From an uncultured Pelagibacteraceae bacterium (GTDB lineage: Bacteria; Pseudomonadota; Alphaproteobacteria; Pelagibacterales; Pelagibacteraceae), in contig CACJUZ010000003.1 of assembly GCA_902596745.1 (NCBI GenBank), forward strand, positions 1 to 64,000: a stretch of DNA of 64,000 bases. Direction: 5' to 3'. Below the pieces are notes generated by a model. It had not been told where the DNA came from. It did not search any database and saw only the letters and a list, made by a program, of their open reading frames with translations. The position numbers were made by a program, and so were the translations under genes. The first letter of the stretch is position 1. Each line of letters starts with the position of its first letter. Of the stretch, positions 8,747 to 16,790 are shown piece after piece.

Positions 8747-9369
8747 GGTTTTGGTATTTTTTCACCTTTATTAAGAAGATCGTATCCTTTTTTAACTTTA
8801 TCACGAGATGAAATTTCAGAATACCATCTTGTTAAGTTTTTAAATTTTCTAAGTCCAATATCATGCCATTCATGCCTGGCTATCCACGGAAAAGTAGCGA
8901 TATCAGCGATTGTGTATTCATCATAAGCTAAAAATTTTGAATTTTTTAGTCTCATGTCTAATTCTAAGTAAATTCTCTCACAAATTTTAAAATATCTTTC
9001 TTCCCCAAATTTACTTTTTCCTGGATTATAATGATGGAATTGATGGTGTTGACCAAGCATGGGGCCTACGTAGGCCATTTGTCCCATGAGCCATTGGTTA
9101 ATTATTGTTCTTTTATTTTGATTATAAAATTTACCACTTATTTCAGCTAAATAAATTAATATAGCTCCTGACTCAAATAAGCTTACATTTTTATCGTGAT
9201 CAATTATTACAGGAATTTTTCGAAAGGGACTTATCTTTTGGAATTCAGGATTAAATTGTTCGTCTTTATTAATATTTATTTTAGTAATCTTATAATCATA
9301 ACCTATCTCTTCTAGCATAATAGTTATTTTTTTACCATTTGGAGTGTTTGAAGTTAAAACTTCAATCAT
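8743..9369 (-). CDS. Glutathione S-transferase family protein (YfcG/YghU-like)
   Basis: 208 aa. The N-terminal thioredoxin-like domain begins EVLTSNTPNGKKITIMLEE; the TPNGxK motif and ISPFRKIPVI with FESGAILIYLAE (glutathione-binding Glu-Ser) are typical of the YfcG/YghU (nu-class) disulfide-bond oxidoreductase GSTs. The C-terminal helical domain carries YTIADIATFPW. Known relatives bind two glutathiones or GSSG and reduce disulfides. It follows ferredoxin reductase with a 4-base overlap, so it belongs to the ferredoxin-reductase-GST unit downstream of proteorhodopsin. A redox-stress function is inferred. Confidence 0.9.
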   Translation of the reverse strand: MIEVLTSNTPNGKKITIMLEEIGYDYKITKININKDEQFNPEFQKISPFRKIPVIIDHDKNVSLFESGAILIYLAEISGKFYNQNKRTIINQWLMGQMAYVGPMLGQHHQFHHYNPGKSKFGEERYFKICERIYLELDMRLKNSKFLAYDEYTIADIATFPWIARHEWHDIGLRKFKNLTRWYSEISSRDKVKKGYDLLNKGEKIPKP

Positions 9370-10382
9370 TTTTTTATGCCGAGTCTTTCTTGAATTTCTT
9401 TAGATGATGTTGTGAATTGAAATTTGTAAGTTTCGTTCGGTCTTGCTCTCTTAAAGCATTCAACCGATGCTAAAGCAGCCTCATGAAAACCAGAAAGAAT
9501 TAATTTTAGTTTTCCTGGATAACTACAAATATCACCTATCGCAAATATACCAGGCTTATTTGTTTGAAAGTTTTCAGTGTTTACCTTGATTGTTTTTTTA
9601 TCCATATTTAAACCCCATTTTGCGATTGGCCCAAGTTGCATAATCAAACCAAAAAAACCTAAAACAATATCTGTTTCTATTTTCTCTATTTTTTCATCAT
9701 CATTTTTTATTTTAATGAAACTTATTTCTTTTCCTTCATTAATAGAGTCTATTTGAAATGGTGTTTTAATTGTTATTTTTCCCTCTACTTTTAATTTTTC
9801 CAATTCTTTCAAAGTATGAGGTGCACCCCTAAATTCATCACGTCTATGTATAAGTGTTACTTTTGAATTTTTTGAAAATTCTAGTGCCCAGTCTAATGCT
9901 GAGTCACCGCCTCCAAATATTGAGATTTTTTTATTTTTGAACAATGTCTTGTCTGTTACTGAATAAAAAACTGATTTACCCTCGAATTTTGATAATTCTT
10001 TTAGTGGTAGTTTTCTTGGTTCAAAAGAACCAACTCCTCCAGCAATAATTATATTAGGTGTTACGAAAATTTTATCTTTATTTGTTTTTACAATCCAAGA
10101 ACCATTTTTTTCAGTTATTTCTTGTACTCTTTCATTCAAATGCTGATTTGAACTAAATGGTTTTATTTGTTGCAATAAATTTTCTGTTAACGATTTACCG
10201 CTACATTCAGGAACTGCAGGAATATCATAAATTGGTTTATCAGGATAGAGTTCAATACACTGACCTCCTGCTTTGTCAAGATTATCTATAACTTCTGACT
10301 TTAAACCTTTTATACCTAATTGATGAACTGCGAAAAGCCCAACTGGGCCAGCTCCAATTATTACTACGTCAGTTTTAATCAT
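9366..10382 (-). CDS. Ferredoxin-NADP+ reductase, thioredoxin-reductase-like type
   Basis: 338 aa with two Rossmann folds: FAD site GAGPVG at 10-15 and NADP site FGGGDSALDW near 156-165. The C-terminal FAIGDICSYPGKLKLILSG is the FAD-ribityl motif of this family. The redox CxxC of thioredoxin reductase is missing from the NADP domain, which points to the TrxR-like ferredoxin/flavodoxin-NADP reductases (YumC type). The partner is the ferredoxin encoded immediately upstream; the two genes overlap by one base. The pair would exchange electrons between NADPH and Fe-S or other acceptors. Confidence 0.92.
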   Translation of the reverse strand: MIKTDVVIIGAGPVGLFAVHQLGIKGLKSEVIDNLDKAGGQCIELYPDKPIYDIPAVPECSGKSLTENLLQQIKPFSSNQHLNERVQEITEKNGSWIVKTNKDKIFVTPNIIIAGGVGSFEPRKLPLKELSKFEGKSVFYSVTDKTLFKNKKISIFGGGDSALDWALEFSKNSKVTLIHRRDEFRGAPHTLKELEKLKVEGKITIKTPFQIDSINEGKEISFIKIKNDDEKIEKIETDIVLGFFGLIMQLGPIAKWGLNMDKKTIKVNTENFQTNKPGIFAIGDICSYPGKLKLILSGFHEAALASVECFKRARPNETYKFQFTTSSKEIQERLGIKK

Positions 10383-10702
10383 TAAGTTTGTTTCTCCGGT
10401 GTTGTAACGACTAGTCCATCTAATTCATCTGAAACTATTATTTGACAACTTAATCTGCTATTTTTTTTTGGATTGTATGCCATATCAATCATATCATTTT
10501 CAGCGTCTTCTGCTTTAGAAATTTTATTAAACCATGAATCTTCGACATAAACATGGCAAGTTGCACACGCCATTGATCCACCGCAATCTGCATCAATTCC
10601 AGGTACATTGTTTTGTACTGCTCCCTCCATAACGGTTAAGCCATTAGCAACATCAATTGTTTTTGAGTTACCTTTTTGATCAATGAAAGTAATTTTTGGC
10701 AT
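10382..10702 (-). CDS. 2Fe-2S ferredoxin, adrenodoxin type
   Basis: 106 aa. Cluster ligands are C40, C46, C49 and C86 in the C-x5-C-x2-C...C arrangement ([10 protein letters not shown] and RLSCQI), typical of FdVI/FdxB-like ferredoxins. It is small, acidic and soluble. It is followed by its probable reductase (one-base overlap) and preceded on the same strand by proteorhodopsin, from which it is separated by a strong intrinsic terminator; some read-through or its own promoter is needed. Possible uses are Fe-S cluster assembly or electron supply to a monooxygenase; context does not decide. Confidence 0.95.
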   Translation of the reverse strand: MPKITFIDQKGNSKTIDVANGLTVMEGAVQNNVPGIDADCGGSMACATCHVYVEDSWFNKISKAEDAENDMIDMAYNPKKNSRLSCQIIVSDELDGLVVTTPEKQT

Positions 10703-10727
10703 ATATTTAAATATAAGTATCTAAAGA

Positions 10728-10762
10728 AAAAGGGCAAGTACGCAAAACGTACTCGCCCTTTT
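10728..10762 (-). terminator. Intrinsic terminator of the proteorhodopsin gene
   Basis: On the minus strand AAAAGGGCGAGTACG (10762-10748), a TTTTG loop and CGTACTTGCCCTTTT (10742-10728) pair over 15 bp with one G-U wobble, followed by TCTTT. It lies 16 bases after the proteorhodopsin stop and before the ferredoxin start. This would give a short, abundant proteorhodopsin mRNA with limited read-through. Confidence 0.88.
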
Positions 10763-10778
10763 AAAGTTTATGATCTAA

Positions 10779-11549
10779 TTATCTAGATGCTAATCTTGTA
10801 TTTTGCATCGCAGCTGCCCAGATCACAAGACCAAAAGCGATCTTATTGATAAAGTCAGCAAGGTTGTAAATAATGTTTAATGCATTAGCATCAACACCAC
10901 CAGTTAAATAACCGAATACATATCCTAAAGGATATATAGCCCAACCGATTGTTACGATAATTCTCATTGCGCTAAACGCAGTTGACATAGCCTTGTTACC
11001 AGACTTAGCAGCTGCAGTTCCAGCTTCACCTGAGAATATTTCAAACAAGATGTAGATCCATCCAGCCATTCCAATTACGAAACCTACAAATGGTTGAATG
11101 TAACCAGCTTCACCTAAGTATCCACCGATTAACATTACTAAAGAACCAATTAATAGTTTCCAGAAAATAGAAGTTGGCACCTTTCTTACAGCTGCCAAGA
11201 TTAGATAGAATTCTACCATTTGAAGTGGAACAGTAATTAACCAGTCAATATATCTGTATACTGTTGGCGTATCACCTGTTGTCACCCAAACGTCTCGCAT
11301 ATACATATAATGGATAAACGCAACACCAGTAACTAGTCCAGCTACTGAAATTGATGTTCTCCAAGATGCTGCTACCGTACCTCTTTCTGCGAAAAAGAAT
11401 ACTGTAGTTGCGATCATACCCATTGACACAAGCCAGAAAGATATTCCTACGAAATCTCCTGTCTCAAGCATAGGCGTCGCTGCATTAGCTGAACCAGTTA
11501 TTCCTAAAAAGGCAACCGCCGCTAAAGCAATTAGACTTAATTTTCTCAT
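10779..11549 (-). CDS. Proteorhodopsin, light-driven proton pump (predicted blue-absorbing)
   Basis: 256 aa: a signal peptide (residues 1 to about 23, ending ANA) and seven transmembrane helices. Key residues are H80 (counter-ion partner), D102 in RYIDW (proton acceptor), E113 (proton donor) and K236 in FINKIAFG (retinal Schiff base). Position 105 of the reference protein corresponds to Q110 here, the spectral-tuning residue; Gln gives blue absorption and Leu green. D102 and E113 together indicate an outward proton pump. The start has a strong Shine-Dalgarno (GGGAGG) and the gene is followed by its own terminator, both pointing to high expression. No retinal synthesis genes are seen in this window. 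Confidence 0.97.
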   Translation of the reverse strand: MRKLSLIALAAVAFLGITGSANAATPMLETGDFVGISFWLVSMGMIATTVFFFAERGTVAASWRTSISVAGLVTGVAFIHYMYMRDVWVTTGDTPTVYRYIDWLITVPLQMVEFYLILAAVRKVPTSIFWKLLIGSLVMLIGGYLGEAGYIQPFVGFVIGMAGWIYILFEIFSGEAGTAAAKSGNKAMSTAFSAMRIIVTIGWAIYPLGYVFGYLTGGVDANALNIIYNLADFINKIAFGLVIWAAAMQNTRLASR

Positions 11550-11554
11550 GAAAA

Positions 11555-11624
11555 CCTCCCTCGTTAGTTAGTTTTCTATTTTTAGTTTATTAATAAACTA
11601 TCCATCAAATGACCAAATAGTCAT
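11555..11624 (-). promoter_or_regulatory. Proteorhodopsin upstream region: SD and two inverted repeats
   Basis: GGGAGG (11560-11555 on the minus strand) is the ribosome binding site. Upstream lie a perfect 16-bp palindrome AGTTTATTAATAAACT (11584-11599) and ATGAC-N6-GTCAT (11609-11624). A possible -35 TTGATG overlaps the gap between them, but the -10 is ambiguous. The palindromes could be operators or chance AT-rich symmetry. The rest of the gap to 11777 shows A and T runs and no further recognisable element. Confidence 0.35.
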
Positions 11625-11777
11625 TAGTAGATTAGTTGGTGGGAACCTTAATAAAAATTGATGTTACAGTGAAGTCTTTTTTTGAAAAAAAAACCCCGTA
11701 TTTATTGGATTTTTGGGTTTTTTTTGGGGATATTTCTGTTTAGTATGGGATAAACACTAAAATTTTGGGGGAAAGAT

Positions 11778-13676
11778 TTGCAAGGCAAATATAAGGAAAT
11801 ATACGATTCTTCTATAAGTAAAAAAGAGAATTTTTGGAAAGAAGTCGCTGAAAACATATTTTGGTATAAGAAACCATCAAAAATACTAAATTCAAGCAAC
11901 CCTCCTTTTTACAAATGGTATGAAGATGGAACAACAAACACTTGTTATAACGCAATAGACTTTCATATTGATAACGGCAGAGGTGAAAAGATAGCAATAA
12001 TTTACGACAGTCCTATAACAGGCTCAAAAAAAACGTTTACATATAACGAGCTTAAAGAAAAAGTATCAATGTTTGCGGGTGCTTTAAAAAATCAGGGCAT
12101 TAATAAAGGTGATAGAGTGATTATTTATATGCCGATGATACCTGAAGCAGTTATTGCAATGTTGGCCTGTGGAAGAATAGGAGCAATTCATTCAGTGGTG
12201 TTTGGTGGATTTGCAGCAAATGAATTGGCTAGTAGAATTGATGACTCTAAAGCAAAAATAATTGTCTCAGCTTCATGCGGTTATGAACCAGGTCGAGTTG
12301 TTGAATACAAACCTCTTCTTAATAAAGCTTTAGAGATAGCTAAGCACAAACCTAACAAATGTATAATTTTTCAGAGAGAGAAAAATAAAGCTGCATTAGA
12401 CTCTAAAATGGATATAACATGGGAAGACTCACTTAAAAATGCGAAACCAGAAAATTGTGTTGAGATGAATGCAAACGATTATGCATATATTTTATATACG
12501 TCAGGTACCACAGGTTTGCCAAAGGGTATAGTCAGAGATATTGGGGGACATATCGTTGCTTTAAAATGGACTATGAAAAATATTTATAACATTGATCAAA
12601 ACGATGTTTGGTGGTCTGCGAGTGATATTGGATGGATAGTGGGTCATTCATACATTGTTTATGCTCCATTGTTTTATGGTTGCACTACTATTCTTTTTGA
12701 AGGAAAGCCTGTTGGTACACCTGATGCAGGTGTATTTTGGAGAGTAATTTCAGAACATAAAGTTAAATCATTGTTTACAGCACCGACAGCAATAAGAGCA
12801 ATCAAAAAAGAGGATCCTGAAGGAAAATTTTTAAAAAAATATGATTTAAGTAAATTTGATACATTGTTTTTAGCTGGAGAACGAGCCGACCCAGATACTA
12901 TTAAGTGGTTTGAGAATTTATCAAACTCACCAGTGATTGATCATTGGTGGCAAACTGAAACAAGTTGGGCAATAACATCTAGTTGCACAGGTATAGAAAA
13001 ATTTCCAGTCAAGTATGGATCTGCATTTAAGCCTGTTCCAGGGTATGATTTGAAGGTTTTGAATTCAGAAGGAAAAGAGGTCGGTCCAGGTAAAATGGGA
13101 GACATAGTTGTCAAGCTTCCTCTCCCACCAGGAACTTTTCCAACTTTGTGGGGTGCTGACAAAAGATACAAAGAAAATTACATGACTAATTATCCAGGTT
13201 ATTATCAAACCTATGATGCAGGGCACATAGATGAAGATGGTTATGTTTGGATAATGTCAAGAACTGACGACATAATAAATGTTGCTGGCCACAGACTTTC
13301 AACAGGTGCAATAGAAGAAGTTCTGGCTGAACATAGATCAGTTGCGGAGTGTGCTGTAATTGGTATTGCAGACAAACTTAAAGGACAAATACCGATTGGG
13401 TTACTAGCTTTAAAAGCTGGAGTTAAACAAAAGAATGAAGAAATTATTAAAGAGTGTGTTTCAATGGTAAGAGACAAAGTTGGTCCTGTTGCAGCTTTCA
13501 AAATCGCTATAGTAGTTAAAAGATTACCAAAAACTAGATCAGGGAAAGTGCTAAGGGGAACAGTAAGAAAAATTGCAGATAATGAACCTTATAAAATGCC
13601 GGCGACTATAGACGATCCAGCTATTTTAGATGAAATTAAACAAGATCTAAAAGATAATAATATTTTAAAAGCTTAG
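11778..13676 (+). CDS. prpE: Propionyl-CoA synthetase / acetyl-CoA synthetase family
   Basis: 632 aa, AMP-forming acyl-CoA synthetase. The P-loop YTSGTTGLPKG is at 240-250 and is followed by IVRDIGGH, a PrpE-like feature. WWSASDIGWIVGHSY, the GERADPDT region and DDIINVAGHRLSTG follow. The C-terminal K590 in PKTRSGK is the Lys usually acetylated to control the enzyme. It should convert propionate (or acetate) + ATP + CoA to acyl-CoA. The start is TTG at 11778 behind GGGGGAAAG, since no in-frame ATG occurs near the N-terminus. The last 12 bases overlap the convergent dihydroorotase gene. Preference for propionate over acetate is inferred from similarity. Confidence 0.88.
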   Translation: MQGKYKEIYDSSISKKENFWKEVAENIFWYKKPSKILNSSNPPFYKWYEDGTTNTCYNAIDFHIDNGRGEKIAIIYDSPITGSKKTFTYNELKEKVSMFAGALKNQGINKGDRVIIYMPMIPEAVIAMLACGRIGAIHSVVFGGFAANELASRIDDSKAKIIVSASCGYEPGRVVEYKPLLNKALEIAKHKPNKCIIFQREKNKAALDSKMDITWEDSLKNAKPENCVEMNANDYAYILYTSGTTGLPKGIVRDIGGHIVALKWTMKNIYNIDQNDVWWSASDIGWIVGHSYIVYAPLFYGCTTILFEGKPVGTPDAGVFWRVISEHKVKSLFTAPTAIRAIKKEDPEGKFLKKYDLSKFDTLFLAGERADPDTIKWFENLSNSPVIDHWWQTETSWAITSSCTGIEKFPVKYGSAFKPVPGYDLKVLNSEGKEVGPGKMGDIVVKLPLPPGTFPTLWGADKRYKENYMTNYPGYYQTYDAGHIDEDGYVWIMSRTDDIINVAGHRLSTGAIEEVLAEHRSVAECAVIGIADKLKGQIPIGLLALKAGVKQKNEEIIKECVSMVRDKVGPVAAFKIAIVVKRLPKTRSGKVLRGTVRKIADNEPYKMPATIDDPAILDEIKQDLKDNNILKA

Positions 13677-14978
13677 AGGTTTGCCTTTTGATTCGACTAA
13701 TATTTTTCCATCAGACATTACTAATATTCCGTTTACAATAGTTCCGACTGGAAAACCTTTAACTTTATAATTATTAAAAGGTGTCCAACCACATTTACTC
13801 GCTATCATTTCATCCTTAATTGTTACCTCTTTCTTCATATCTACTATAGTCAAATCTGCATCAAAGCCCTCTTTTATAAACCCTTTGTTCTTTATTCCAA
13901 ATATTCTACAAGGATTTTCGCACATTAAATTGATTAGTTGATTTAATGTAAGTTTTCCATTGTTTACATGGTCGATCATAACTGGAAAAATAGTTTGAAC
14001 TCCTGGCATTCCCGAAGGAGAATTCGGATATTCTTTATCTTTATTTTCTTTTAAATGCGGAGCATGATCTGAACCTAGAACATCCACAATATTATTCTTT
14101 ATAGCAGTCCATAGACGGTCATAGTGTTCTTTTCCTCGTAAAGGAGGGTTCATTTGAGCATAAGTTCCTAACTTGTCATAACAATCAGGTGCATACAATG
14201 TTAAGTGCTGAGGAGTGGTTTCAAAAGTAACATTTTTTTTATGCATAGCTAAAAAATCTACTTCATCTTTTGTCGTAACATGCAATACATGGATTTTCTT
14301 ATTATATCTTTCAGCAATTTTTACTACTCTTCGAGTAGAAGACATTGCACATTCAACATTTCTCCACTCATGATGTGAATGAACATCCCCTTTCCTTATA
14401 AACTTTTTTCTCATTTTAATTATATCTTCATCCTCGGAGTGAATAGAAACAACTCTATCGCTGCTTGAAATTACTTTTTCAATATCTGCCTCTTTATCTA
14501 CTAATAAATTTCCAGTTGAAGACCCAGCAAAAAGTTTTACACCACAGCATCCTTCAACATTTTTTAATTGTGAAAGTTGATCAGTATTTGATGGTGTGGC
14601 CCCAAAATAAAAAGCATAATTACTATGCATCCTATTTTTGGCAGCTTTAAGTTTTTTTTCAAACTCAACTAAATTAGCTGTAGGTGGGTTAGTATTAGGC
14701 ATTTCAAATAAAGATGTTACTCCGCCTAATACAGCTGCTCTACTTCCACTTTCTAAATCTTCAGCATCAGTTGAACCAGGCTCTCTAAAGTGAACTTGCG
14801 TATCTATTATACCAGGTAAAACAATTTTATTTTCTGCATTATAAACTTTATGGTTATTTAAATCGGCTTTACCAATTGATTTTATTTTCCCTCCTGATAC
14901 AGTAATATCAGTATTAACTAGCTTACCATCTATGTAGCAAGTTCCATTTTTTATGATGAGACTATTATTATCAGACAT
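13665..14978 (-). CDS. pyrC: Dihydroorotase (class I, PyrC/AllB-like)
   Basis: 437 aa amidohydrolase. Motifs in order: LPGIIDTQVHFREPG (53-67), FEMPNTNPP, K148 in GVKLFAG (the Lys carbamylated in class I enzymes), H180, H233 and D304 in LGSDHAPH. It should cyclise carbamoyl-aspartate to dihydroorotate in pyrimidine synthesis. The usual first metal ligand of the HxH motif is Gln (Q61) here, while H63 and R65 are kept; from memory other alphaproteobacterial homologues show the same DTQVHFREPG. A hydantoinase/allantoinase role cannot be excluded. It is convergent with prpE (12-base overlap) and divergent from ygfZ, 38 bases away. Confidence 0.85.
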   Translation of the reverse strand: MSDNNSLIIKNGTCYIDGKLVNTDITVSGGKIKSIGKADLNNHKVYNAENKIVLPGIIDTQVHFREPGSTDAEDLESGSRAAVLGGVTSLFEMPNTNPPTANLVEFEKKLKAAKNRMHSNYAFYFGATPSNTDQLSQLKNVEGCCGVKLFAGSSTGNLLVDKEADIEKVISSSDRVVSIHSEDEDIIKMRKKFIRKGDVHSHHEWRNVECAMSSTRRVVKIAERYNKKIHVLHVTTKDEVDFLAMHKKNVTFETTPQHLTLYAPDCYDKLGTYAQMNPPLRGKEHYDRLWTAIKNNIVDVLGSDHAPHLKENKDKEYPNSPSGMPGVQTIFPVMIDHVNNGKLTLNQLINLMCENPCRIFGIKNKGFIKEGFDADLTIVDMKKEVTIKDEMIASKCGWTPFNNYKVKGFPVGTIVNGILVMSDGKILVESKGKPLSF

Positions 14979-15016
14979 AAATTTTAAGTATAATATACAA
15001 TATTAAAATTAATAAA

Positions 15017-15889
15017 ATGAAAAAAGATCAAATTAATATTTTAAAAGACAGAGGAATAATATCAGTTTTAGGTAAAGATTCTAAAGAATTTCTTCAAAAT
15101 ATAATTACGAATGACATTAATATTGTTAATAAAGATAATAGTATTTTTTCAGGAATTTTTACTCCTCAAGGAAAATATCTTTATGAATTTTTTGTAATAA
15201 AATCAGATGACGGATATTATTTAGATAGTCCAGAAGAATATGTAGATGAATTAAAAATTTTTCTAGAAAAATATAAACTTAATTCGGATGTTAAAATTAA
15301 TAGTGTTTCTAATAATTATGTTGTGGGTGTGATTTCAAATGAAAAATTTGAGGAAATAAAAAAAAGAGAGAATAAGAATACTCAAACCCTAATATATAGA
15401 GATAGCCCTGTTTTTAAGGACCCGCGATCAAAAAAATTGGGATCAAGAGTTTTATCAAATCTTGAGAAGTTATATCTAACCATAAAAAAATTAGCACTTA
15501 AAATTGAAGACAATAACAATTATTTTAGTGTGGCTCATGAGGCTGGGGTACCAATTAAAAACTTGAGGGAATTACAAAATAACTTATTTGGACTTGAGGC
15601 TAATTTTGAGGATCTTTCAGCAATAGATTTTAAAAAAGGGTGTTATATAGGCCAAGAAAATACAGCAAGAATGAAATTGAAAAATAAAATAAGAAAGAAA
15701 CTTTTGCCACTAATATCAGAAGATAATTTAAAAATTGGAAGCGAGATTACATTAAATGGTGACTCAATTGGTAAACTTTTAATTGGCAATCCTTACCCTT
15801 TTGGATTAGTTAATATTTTCAATAAAAATTTATCGGAATTAAAAAATAAAGAAATTTTAGTGGGTAAACAAAAAGCAAAAATAATTTAA
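15017..15889 (+). CDS. ygfZ: Folate-binding protein YgfZ/GcvT-like
   Basis: 290 aa with a GcvT-like fold and the diagnostic KGCYIGQE motif at 207-214, including the conserved C209. YgfZ/IBA57 proteins use tetrahydrofolate to support maturation or repair of certain Fe-S enzymes; they lack aminomethyltransferase activity. It starts 38 bases from the divergent dihydroorotase gene and is followed two bases after its stop by an Asp/Glu racemase-family gene. Confidence 0.92.
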   Translation: MKKDQINILKDRGIISVLGKDSKEFLQNIITNDINIVNKDNSIFSGIFTPQGKYLYEFFVIKSDDGYYLDSPEEYVDELKIFLEKYKLNSDVKINSVSNNYVVGVISNEKFEEIKKRENKNTQTLIYRDSPVFKDPRSKKLGSRVLSNLEKLYLTIKKLALKIEDNNNYFSVAHEAGVPIKNLRELQNNLFGLEANFEDLSAIDFKKGCYIGQENTARMKLKNKIRKKLLPLISEDNLKIGSEITLNGDSIGKLLIGNPYPFGLVNIFNKNLSELKNKEILVGKQKAKII

Positions 15890-15891
15890 TT

Positions 15892-16599
15892 ATGATAGGG
15901 ATTTTAGGTGGCATGGGTACTCAAGCTGGTTTAGATTTTTCCACGAAATTGGCAAAATTATATAGAGGGAAACTAGATCAAAAATACCCAATTTTCGTTT
16001 TATATAATAAGTCTGATGTACCTAAAAGATTGAGTGACAAAAAAGTTTATAAGAAAGTTTATAGAAGTTTATACCAAGGTTGTATTTTTTTACAAAAAAA
16101 TAATTGTAAATTCATTACTATTCCATGTAATACCGCACATCATTGGTTCGATGATTTAAAAAAAAACGTAAAGATTCCAATACTTAGTATGCCTAAAGAA
16201 GTATTTGCGTTTGCTAAAAAAAATTGCGCTCGTGGATCTAAAGTTGGAATTCTGGCAACTGAAAGTACACTTAGTACTAAAATCTATCACAAATTTTTTG
16301 AAAAAAGATATAATTTAATTGAGCCAACACAAAACTTACAAAAAAGAAATGTAAATAAGTCTATTAACTTCGTAAAAAAAGGTAAGGTGAAAGAGGCAGA
16401 AAAAGTAATTAAGCCAGTTATAAAATATCTTTTAAAAATGAAATGTAAAAAAATTATTCTTGCTTGCACTGAACTTCCTGTAGCAATATTTGCTTATAAG
16501 TCTTTTAAAAAAGTAAAATCATCAAAAACTTTTTTTGATCCTAATTTAATTTTAGCAAAAGCAGCGATGAAAAAATATAATTTAAAGAGCACTAAGTAG
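15892..16599 (+). CDS. Aspartate/glutamate racemase family protein
   Basis: 235 aa. Begins MIGILGGMGTQAGLDF; the two catalytic thiols of the family are C79 in IPCNTAHHW and C192 in ILACTELP. These PLP-independent enzymes interconvert D- and L-acidic amino acids; aspartate racemase is the closest pattern, but hydantoin racemase and maleate isomerase relatives share the fold. It is two bases downstream of ygfZ. Its last 18 bases overlap a candidate small ORF on the opposite strand. Confidence 0.85.
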   Translation: MIGILGGMGTQAGLDFSTKLAKLYRGKLDQKYPIFVLYNKSDVPKRLSDKKVYKKVYRSLYQGCIFLQKNNCKFITIPCNTAHHWFDDLKKNVKIPILSMPKEVFAFAKKNCARGSKVGILATESTLSTKIYHKFFEKRYNLIEPTQNLQKRNVNKSINFVKKGKVKEAEKVIKPVIKYLLKMKCKKIILACTELPVAIFAYKSFKKVKSSKTFFDPNLILAKAAMKKYNLKSTK

Positions 16600-16701
16600 T
16601 CTCGATAGTGACGCCAAAATACCATAACCACTTAACTCTATAAATAATACAATAAGGACAATAAGAATTATCTTTCTTCTTTTTCTAATAAACTCGATCA
16701 T
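16582..16701 (-). CDS. Candidate 39-aa single-pass membrane protein
   Basis: An ATG at 16701 opens 39 codons to a TAA at 16582. The peptide begins MIEFIRKRRKIILIVLIVLF: a short basic stretch followed by a hydrophobic segment of about 11-20 residues, then a polar tail with two Arg/Leu patches. This is the shape of a small inner-membrane protein, N-terminus inside. It fills most of the 191-base gap between the racemase and fhs genes and overlaps the racemase end by 18 bases. I see no Shine-Dalgarno, and I do not recognise the family. It may be a chance ORF. Confidence 0.4.
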   Translation of the reverse strand: MIEFIRKRRKIILIVLIVLFIELSGYGILASLSRLLSAL

Positions 16702-16728
16702 TTTGAACAATAACACATTTCTTATAAT
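16701..16728 (+). promoter_or_regulatory. Probable promoter of fhs
   Basis: A perfect -10 TATAAT lies at 16723-16728, with TTTTGA (16701-16706) 16 bases upstream as a weak -35. Transcription would start near 16735, giving a leader of about 55 bases that carries AGGAG just before the ATG at 16791. The element overlaps the start of the minus-strand small ORF. Confidence 0.5.
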
Positions 16729-16790
16729 GGCTAAATTGAAATAATAATGATTTGTATACACAGGTTTAATTTTTATATATAGGAGTTCTA

